Source: Pseudomonadota bacterium (GTDB lineage Bacteria; Pseudomonadota; Alphaproteobacteria; Rhodospirillales; 2-02-FULL-58-16). Taken from it: a DNA stretch of 8,711 bases. Below the pieces are notes generated by a model. It was not told where the DNA came from. It was given only the letters and a program-made list of their open reading frames with translations, and did not search any database. The stretch's first letter is position 1, and every line of letters begins with the position of its first letter. The translations under genes and the position numbers were made by a program. Location of the stretch: contig JADFTO010000110.1 of the NCBI GenBank assembly GCA_022560215.1, positions 1-8,711 of the forward strand, written 5' to 3'. Below are positions 4,345 to 8,711 of the stretch, piece by piece.

Positions 4345-6351
4345 TCAGCCGACGGCACGGGTCGCTTCCCCAAGCCAGCCGGCCGTAAGCGAGTCCACCA
4401 GGGGCGCGAGCTCGTCCCGGACCCGGGCGTGATAGGCGTCGAGCCACGCCTTCTCCGCCACCCCGAGCAGGGACGGCCGCACCAGGCGGAGGTCGATGGG
4501 GGCCAGGGTCAGGGTCTCGAAACCGAGCATCTCCCGCTCGCCTTCCGCCGGGGCCGGGACGGGCGTCACCGCGACCAGGTTCTCGATGCGGATTCCGTAG
4601 GCTCCCGTCTTGTAGTAGCCGGGCTCGTTGGAGAGCACCATGCCCGCCTCCAGGGGCACCCGGTTCGGGACCTTCGAAATCCGCTGCGGCCCCTCGTGGA
4701 TGCCGAGGTAGCTGCCCACCCCGTGGCCCGTCCCGTGATCGTAGTCGAGCCCCGCCTCCCACAGGGGACGCCGCGCCAGGGCGTCCAGCTGCGAACCCGT
4801 GGTGCCCTTGGGGAACAGGGCCGTGGCCAGCGCGATGTGGCCCTTGAGCACCCGGGTGAAGCGCTCGGCCATCTCCTCGCTGGGCTCGCCGATGGCCACC
4901 GTGCGGGTGACGTCGGTGGTGCCGTCCAGGTACTGGGCCCCCGAATCCACCAGGTAAAGGGTCCCCGGCTCCAGGTGGCGGTTGGACTCCTCGGTGACAT
5001 GGTAATGCACGATGGCGCCGTCCTCGCCGGCCCCGGAAATGGTGCAGCAGCTCAAGCCCCGGAAATGCTCCCCCTGCCGGCGGAAGGACTCCAGGCGGCG
5101 GGCGGCCGAAATCTCCGTCACCGCGCCCGAGGGGGCCTCCCGGTCGAGCCAGGCGAGGAAACGGGTGAGCGCCGCGCCGTCGCGCTTGTGGGCGGCGCGC
5201 ATGCCGTCCAGCTCGACGGGGTTCTTGCATGCTTTCGGCAACTGGCAGGGGTCGGGTCCGGGCGAGATGGCGGCGCCGGCCTTCTTGAGGCGGCCGTGGA
5301 TCCACTCGGGCGCCAGATCTAAATCCAGGCGCACGGAATCCTGCGACCGCCCGAGCCTGTCCAGGGCCGGGCCCAGCGCCTCCGGCCTTTTCAACCCGAC
5401 GCCCTTGCCCAGGAGCCCGTCCTGGCCCGGCGGCAGCTTGCGGGGGTCCATGAACAAGCTCACCGAGGCATCGGCCTTGATGATGGCGAAGCCCAGCGCC
5501 AAGGGGGCGTAAGGCACGTCGCCGCCGCGCAGGTTCAGCAGCCAGGCGATGGAATCAGGGGCGGTGAGCACCGCCGCGTCAACCTTGTCCTCCTTCATGG
5601 TTTCGGCCACGTCCCGGCGCTTGTCGGCCGCCGACCGGCCGGCGAAGGCGATGGCGTGGGAGACCACGGGGGCGATGGGCGGCGGCGGCTGATCGGACCA
5701 GACGGCGTCCACCGGGTTATCGGCCTCGGCCACCAGGGTGGCCCCGGCCTTCCCGACCGCGGCCACGAAGCGGGCCACCTGATTGGGGGTGTGCAGCCAG
5801 GGATCGTATCCGAGCCGCTGGCCCCGGCCCATGTTGCCGGCGATCCAGCCAGAGGGCGGCCGCTCGGTGAGGTGATGGCACTCGAAGGCGGCCCCGTCCA
5901 CCTGGGCCTTGGCCTGGAGGGTATAGCGGCCGTCCACGAACAGGGCGGCGCGGTCCCTCAACACCACGGCGAGCCCGGCGCTGCCGGTGAAGCCGGTGAG
6001 CCAGGCCAGGCGTTCCGAACGCCCGGCCACGAATTCGCCCTGGTGCTCGTCGCCTCGCCCGACGATGAAACCGTCGAGACGGCGGCGCTTCAACCGGCGG
6101 CGAAAGGAATCCAGCCGGTCCGCGCCGTCCCGGCCGCCGCCGCCGGCGGCCGCCGCCATCTCGTCCCGGAGGGCCTTGAGCTGGCGCTCCAGTTCGGTGC
6201 CCGAGCCGATGAGGGCCGTCCAGGCGCCGGCGTCCGGGGCCTCGGGCGCCGCGATCACGCCCCCGATCAGGTCCCTGGCCTCGGCGGCGGCGTAGGGTGA
6301 TCCGGCCCGCTTCAGCAGGCGCTCCAGCGTCTCGTCACCCAGATAGTTCAT
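4345..6351 (-). CDS. pepP: M24B aminopeptidase P (Xaa-Pro aminopeptidase) with a UPF0149/YgfB-like N-terminal extension
   Basis: Dinuclear-metal peptidase removing an N-terminal residue that precedes proline; cytosolic. The 668 residues are about 60-75 longer than the roughly 600 usual for this subgroup. From about residue 80 the protein follows the family: creatinase-type N-domain with DEHQGEFV (101-108) and ERLAWLTGFTGSAG (113-126), a second such domain around 230-370, then the pita-bread catalytic domain. Metal ligands are visible: D469 (LVDSG), D480 (TTDVTR), H543 (GTGHGVG), E576 (NEPGYY) and E590 (RIENL); H449 and H552 are near-site histidines. Residues 1-65 precede an Ala/Gly linker (66-73) and show AEARDLIGGVI (23-33) and W44, resembling the start of YgfB/UPF0149. 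The GGGAG and AAGGA just upstream support the ATG at 6351. Another start at Met65 would remove the extension, but the frame stays open and well conserved in style. Confidence 0.93.
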   Translation of the reverse strand: MNYLGDETLERLLKRAGSPYAAAEARDLIGGVIAAPEAPDAGAWTALIGSGTELERQLKALRDEMAAAAGGGGRDGADRLDSFRRRLKRRRLDGFIVGRGDEHQGEFVAGRSERLAWLTGFTGSAGLAVVLRDRAALFVDGRYTLQAKAQVDGAAFECHHLTERPPSGWIAGNMGRGQRLGYDPWLHTPNQVARFVAAVGKAGATLVAEADNPVDAVWSDQPPPPIAPVVSHAIAFAGRSAADKRRDVAETMKEDKVDAAVLTAPDSIAWLLNLRGGDVPYAPLALGFAIIKADASVSLFMDPRKLPPGQDGLLGKGVGLKRPEALGPALDRLGRSQDSVRLDLDLAPEWIHGRLKKAGAAISPGPDPCQLPKACKNPVELDGMRAAHKRDGAALTRFLAWLDREAPSGAVTEISAARRLESFRRQGEHFRGLSCCTISGAGEDGAIVHYHVTEESNRHLEPGTLYLVDSGAQYLDGTTDVTRTVAIGEPSEEMAERFTRVLKGHIALATALFPKGTTGSQLDALARRPLWEAGLDYDHGTGHGVGSYLGIHEGPQRISKVPNRVPLEAGMVLSNEPGYYKTGAYGIRIENLVAVTPVPAPAEGEREMLGFETLTLAPIDLRLVRPSLLGVAEKAWLDAYHARVRDELAPLVDSLTAGWLGEATRAVG

Positions 6352-6454
6352 GGCTCCCGGTATCCTTGTCCGCCGCCAAAGTTAGGAGCCGGAAGCCGGC
6401 CAGGCAAGGGGGCTTGCGGTGGCGCGGTTTCCGGCGAGCCATGCGTTTTGCAAA

Positions 6455-6468
6455 TTGCTGCACTGCAA
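6455..6468. promoter_or_regulatory. TTGC/GCAA dyad upstream of the DUF1127 promoter
   Basis: TTGCTGCACTGCAA is an imperfect palindrome (five of seven pairs), and a further TTGCAA lies just upstream at 6448-6453. It sits about ten bases before the -35, the usual place of an activator site, and could equally serve the divergent pepP. Its TGC-rich makeup recalls the operators of the polyhydroxybutyrate regulator PhaR (CTGC-N3/4-GCAG), but it does not fit that consensus exactly. Confidence 0.3.
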
Positions 6469-6477
6469 CAACTGCGA

Positions 6478-6505
6478 TTGTCCCGGCGCCATTCCCGACT
6501 ATGAT
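6478..6505 (+). promoter_or_regulatory. sigma70-like promoter of the DUF1127 gene
   Basis: TTGTCC (6478-6483; 4/6) and TATGAT (6500-6505; 5/6) are separated by 16 bases. The predicted start near 6512 leaves a leader of about 60 bases before the ATG at 6572, which has GAGG six bases ahead of it. Confidence 0.5.
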
Positions 6506-6571
6506 CTATCCAGGAAACCCCCATCGGTGGAGGCGGGAACCGCCTTATCGACAACCACGAAGAGGTTCAAC

Positions 6572-6970
6572 ATGCCACGGAAAACCGATAAAACCCACGC
6601 CTTGTACGAAGAGCCCCGGGCCTACGGCTCGATCGAGGCTCAGCGCTTTATGGCCGAGGCCTCCTACCTGAGGGCAAAGACCCTATCCTGGCTGCTCGGC
6701 CGGGCGATCCGGTGGGCAGGCGGTGTCGTCAACGCTTTGGTGACCGCGGTGACGGAGGGAATCCGCCTTCGCCGCGCGTACGAGGAGCTCATGGCTCTCG
6801 ACGACCACATGCTGGCCGACATCGGCATCAGCCGGGACGAGATCCCGCAAGTGGTTGCCAGGTCCGCCGTCCACGGCGGGTCTCCCGCGGACGTGCACAT
6901 TCTTAAACCCGCCCAGGACCGGACCCCGGACGCCCCCGCAGACGAGACGGACAGGCCGCTGGCTGCCTAG
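6572..6970 (+). CDS. DUF1127 (YjiS-like) domain protein
   Basis: A 132-residue protein. The DUF1127 core spans about residues 64-95, RLRRAYEELMALDDHMLADIGISRDEI, with the family pattern R-x-x-x-E-L-x-x-L-D-D-x-x-L-x-D-I-G-[IL]-x-R-x-x-I. Short proteins with this domain bind RNA or regulate phosphate, sRNA or stress responses in some alphaproteobacteria; no specific role can be read here. The N-terminal 60 residues form an extension with an amphipathic stretch (about 32-60), and the C-terminal tail (105-132) is polar, proline-rich and probably disordered, so it is longer than the minimal 45-70-residue members. The frame is open from 6419, but that longer start lacks a ribosome-binding site and its extra residues include the promoter, so the ATG at 6572 with GAGG is chosen. 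It is transcribed divergently from pepP and converges on the lipoprotein gene. Confidence 0.85.
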   Translation: MPRKTDKTHALYEEPRAYGSIEAQRFMAEASYLRAKTLSWLLGRAIRWAGGVVNALVTAVTEGIRLRRAYEELMALDDHMLADIGISRDEIPQVVARSAVHGGSPADVHILKPAQDRTPDAPADETDRPLAA

Positions 6971-7002
6971 CGCGCTATCCAACCAGCCGGATAGCGCTCT
7001 AG
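6967..7002. terminator. bidirectional hairpin between convergent genes, overlapping both stop codons
   Basis: GCGCTATCC (6972-6980) and GGATAGCGC (6989-6997) form a perfect 9-bp stem with loop AACCAGCC. Allowing mismatches the arms extend to GCCTAGCGCGCTATCC and GGATAGCGCTCTAGCC (14 of 16 paired). The outer arms contain the TAG stop of the DUF1127 gene (6968-6970) and, on the other strand, the TAG stop of the lipoprotein gene (6999-7001). There is no T-tract, but position and symmetry suit a terminator shared by both genes. Confidence 0.65.
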
Positions 7003-7292
7003 CCGCCGTCCTTGGCGGCCCTGGCGTAGCCCTTGGTCTTCATGCAATGGGCGTAGAGGGCCCGCGTGCGCTTTCCGGCCTCGAATCGGGCCATGGCGTC
7101 CTGCCATTGGTCCGGCTGGCCGATATCCTGATCCCGAATGTACTCCTTCTCGGCCTTGGCCTCGGCCCGGCTCCTGCATTCCGCCCTGTCCAGGGGCCAG
7201 CGGCCGGGGTCCAGGTTCGGGTTTTCCCAGCCCCCCGGGGCGGCGGCGCAGGCGGTGGCCAGCAAACAGGCGAGGACGGCGGGGGCTTTCAC
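6999..7292 (-). CDS. small predicted lipoprotein, function unknown
   Basis: A 97-residue protein with a short lipoprotein-type signal: MKAPAVLACLLATAC, hydrophobic core 3-14 and a tolerable lipobox ATAC with Cys15 as the lipidation site. The mature part is hydrophilic and helix-prone with two cysteines (Cys39 in RAEC and Cys83 in YAHCMKTKGY) that could form a disulfide. The C-M-x-x-K-G-Y ending recurs in small exported proteins of Proteobacteria, but I cannot name a family. The start is GTG at 7292; AAGGAG lies three bases upstream, and GTGA overlaps the stop of the ADP-ribosylglycohydrolase by four bases, so it is the last gene of that operon. If Cys15 is not lipidated, the protein would be a soluble periplasmic one. 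Confidence 0.75.
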   Translation of the reverse strand: MKAPAVLACLLATACAAAPGGWENPNLDPGRWPLDRAECRSRAEAKAEKEYIRDQDIGQPDQWQDAMARFEAGKRTRALYAHCMKTKGYARAAKDGG

Positions 7293-8305
7293 GGCTCCTT
7301 CCCTCCCTTCAGGCTGATTTCCCAGACCCGGTCCGCCAGCCCGGCCAGTTCATCGTAGGTCCAGGTGCCGTTGTCGTTGAGACGCCGGGCCAGGTCGCCG
7401 GGCACCGCGCCCAGGCCGTTGCGGGCGCCGGCGATGGCCCCGGTCATGGCGGCGGTGGTGTCCACGTCGCCGCCGACGGCGATGGCGGTGCAGATGGATT
7501 CCCAGTAATCGTCGGGACTCCTGAGAAAAGCGTAGAGACTCCAAATCACGCTGCCCACCACGTAGGGCGAGATGCCCTGCCAGGCGTCCCGGTAGCCGGG
7601 CTGCAGGCCGGCGCGGGAGATGGGGCCCACGGCCCCGGCGGGGGCGAGATCCAGCCACTGGCCCAAGTCGCGGAGCGCCCCGGCCATGGCCGCGTCCAGG
7701 GGATCGGCCCAAGCGGCCAGCCGTTCCGGGAAAAGGGACGGGGCCGTGCCGTCGAGCGCCAGGGACACGGCGCCCGCGATGGCCACGGCGCCGGCGGCGC
7801 AGCGGGGATCGGTGTGCGTGATCCGTCCCTGGTCGACGGCGGCGCGGGCCAGCGCCCCGCCGTCGCTTGAGAACATCAACCCGATGGGGCCCGCCCGCAT
7901 GGCGCTGCCGTTGCCGGCGGACGGCGGCGGCGTGCCCGCCCCCTGCCAGGGGACGCCGTCGGCCAGGCGCATGGCCGCCTCTTCCGTCGCCCGTCCCTTA
8001 CCCACGATGCGTCCCTCGGTGAAGATGGCGGCGACCCGGGCCGCGTAATCGGCGGCATCGAACTCCCCCCGGGCCGCGTAACTCTGCATCAGTTCGCGGG
8101 CGAGCTGGGAATCGTCCGAATACTGGCCGAACGGGTAGGGACCGCGCCGGCCTTCATGGGCCCGCCCGCGTTTAAGCACCTTTTCCACGTAGGCGGCGCA
8201 GACCGGCGGCGCCTCGCCCTCGACGATGAAGCCCAGCGCGTCGCCCAGGCACTGGCCGATCAGGCAGCCCCGGAAACGGTCCCGGCTGGTGGCCGCCGGT
8301 GTCAT
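7289..8305 (-). CDS. ADP-ribosylglycohydrolase family protein (DraG/ARH fold)
   Basis: Dinuclear Mg/Mn hydrolase that removes ADP-ribose from modified arginine or related acceptors; cytosolic. The 338 residues fit the family. Landmarks in order: FRGCLIGQCLGDALG (11-25), the first metal motif SDDS (63-66, usually TDDT), GNGSAMRAGPIGL (131-143), HTD (164-166) and the second metal motif GGDVDTTAAMTGAIAG (278-293) with D280 and D282. All acidic ligands are kept; the Thr-to-Ser changes in the first motif keep the hydroxyl ligands. The true start is the ATG at 8305, which forms ATGA with the stop of the thioredoxin gene; the frame stays open further upstream only as a shadow of that gene. No DraT or nif gene is nearby, so I do not call it draG; its target is unknown. 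Confidence 0.92.
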   Translation of the reverse strand: MTPAATSRDRFRGCLIGQCLGDALGFIVEGEAPPVCAAYVEKVLKRGRAHEGRRGPYPFGQYSDDSQLARELMQSYAARGEFDAADYAARVAAIFTEGRIVGKGRATEEAAMRLADGVPWQGAGTPPPSAGNGSAMRAGPIGLMFSSDGGALARAAVDQGRITHTDPRCAAGAVAIAGAVSLALDGTAPSLFPERLAAWADPLDAAMAGALRDLGQWLDLAPAGAVGPISRAGLQPGYRDAWQGISPYVVGSVIWSLYAFLRSPDDYWESICTAIAVGGDVDTTAAMTGAIAGARNGLGAVPGDLARRLNDNGTWTYDELAGLADRVWEISLKGGKEP

Positions 8306-8711
8306 CCCCGGGGGTCGCCATCCCCGGCGGCGCGGGCCTCGGTCATGGGCTCGGGGGCGGGCTCGGGCCGGCTTTCGATGGTGCGCCGGATGAGGGCCCG
8401 GACGGGGCCCGAATCCCATTCGGCGGGACCGACGACGCGGCCCACCTCGTCGCCGTCCGCGTCGATCAGGAGCGTCGTCGGCAGGCCCCTCACGCCGAGC
8501 TTGCGCATCAGCTTCGCGCCCCTGTCCACGAGCACGTCCAGGTTGGCGATGCCGTGCTTGCGGTAGAAGGTCTCGACCATGCTTGCGCCGCCCCGGTCCA
8601 CCGACAGCGCCAGGACCCGGATGCCGGGCATCCTGGCCTGAAGACGGTCGAGGGCCGGCATCTCGCGGACGCAGGGCGCGCACCAGGGGGCCCAGAAGTT
8701 CATGACACCGC
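8302..8711 (-). CDS. TlpA-like thioredoxin-fold protein (5' end cut by window edge)
   Basis: The visible 136 codons run off the right edge. The segment MNFWAPWCAPCVREMPAL is the first strand and active site of TlpA/ResA-type thiol-disulfide proteins, with redox motif CAPC. That methionine lies within the core strand, so it is not the start; the strand's beginning, the N-terminus and any signal or anchor lie outside the window. Further marks are LALSVDRGG (beta strand), the insert typical of TlpA proteins, and the cis-proline loop GLPTTLLIDADGDEVGRVVG. Members act in the periplasm to reduce apocytochrome c or other exported proteins. The C-terminus has a Pro/Glu-rich tail (SRPEPAPEP). Its stop overlaps the ADP-ribosylglycohydrolase start by four bases, making it the upstream gene of a three-gene unit. 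Confidence 0.92.
   Translation of the reverse strand, partial: GVMNFWAPWCAPCVREMPALDRLQARMPGIRVLALSVDRGGASMVETFYRKHGIANLDVLVDRGAKLMRKLGVRGLPTTLLIDADGDEVGRVVGPAEWDSGPVRALIRRTIESRPEPAPEPMTEARAAGDGDPRG

Noticed and set aside
4294..5322. 342-codon plus-strand frame, and 335-codon minus frame at 4298-5305, over pepP
   Set aside because: Both overlap the catalytic domain of the aminopeptidase and have arginine/glycine-rich nonsense composition.
5656..6300. 214-codon plus-strand frame opposite the pepP N-terminal half
   Set aside because: Antisense shadow with no recognisable domain.
6419..6571. 51-codon N-terminal extension of the DUF1127 protein
   Set aside because: It would include the predicted promoter, has no ribosome-binding site and a cysteine-rich non-family sequence; the ATG at 6572 has a good one.
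8306..8683. N-terminal extension of the ADP-ribosylglycohydrolase frame
   Set aside because: This part overlaps the thioredoxin gene in another frame; the family homology begins just after the ATG at 8305.

Overview
The window reads as chromosomal DNA of a GC-rich alphaproteobacterium, most likely Rhodospirillales (Magnetospirillum/Azospirillum-like). I base this on the very high third-position GC, a HIG1-domain 'twin transmembrane' protein joined to a PduO-type cobalamin adenosyltransferase, a DUF1127 protein, and an aminopeptidase P of alphaproteobacterial type. The taxon is inferred from gene content, not from a marker gene. No tRNA, rRNA, CRISPR array, transposase or phage gene was seen.

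Layout. 1-852 (-): 3-hydroxybutyryl-CoA dehydrogenase, cut by the left edge a few codons before its stop. 853-1281: a 429-bp divergent spacer. 1282-2833 (+): a two-gene cassette of a type III polyketide synthase and an ICMT-like membrane methyltransferase, the pair known to make and O-methylate alkylpyrones or alkylresorcinols (BpsA/BpsB, SrsA/SrsB). 2886-3640 (-): cobalamin adenosyltransferase overlapping its upstream partner, a HIG1-domain membrane protein, with a promoter that predicts a leaderless mRNA. 3758-4237 (-): a small protein with a degenerate GIY-YIG fold and its own promoter. 4345-6351 (-): an M24B aminopeptidase P whose N-terminal extension resembles UPF0149/YgfB. 6572-6970 (+): a DUF1127 protein with its own promoter. 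6999-8711 (-): a tightly overlapping operon of TlpA-like thioredoxin (partial), ADP-ribosylglycohydrolase and a small lipoprotein.

How the genes fit together. The dehydrogenase serves short-chain acyl-CoA/butanoate (PHB-linked) metabolism and the adenosyltransferase makes the adenosylcobalamin used by acyl-CoA mutases. As I recall alphaproteobacterial gene order, these two usually flank etfBA; here the polyketide cassette sits in that interval on the opposite strand. The thioredoxin-hydrolase-lipoprotein operon joins an envelope thiol protein, a cytosolic ADP-ribose hydrolase and an envelope lipoprotein, and its shared purpose is not evident.

The most notable observations are the apparent YgfB-PepP fusion, the polyketide cassette at the expected etfBA position, the degenerate GIY-YIG protein, and a short GCTCTAG-centred motif. 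Every CTAG in the window is either intergenic or part of a stop codon, often inside an inverted repeat between genes.
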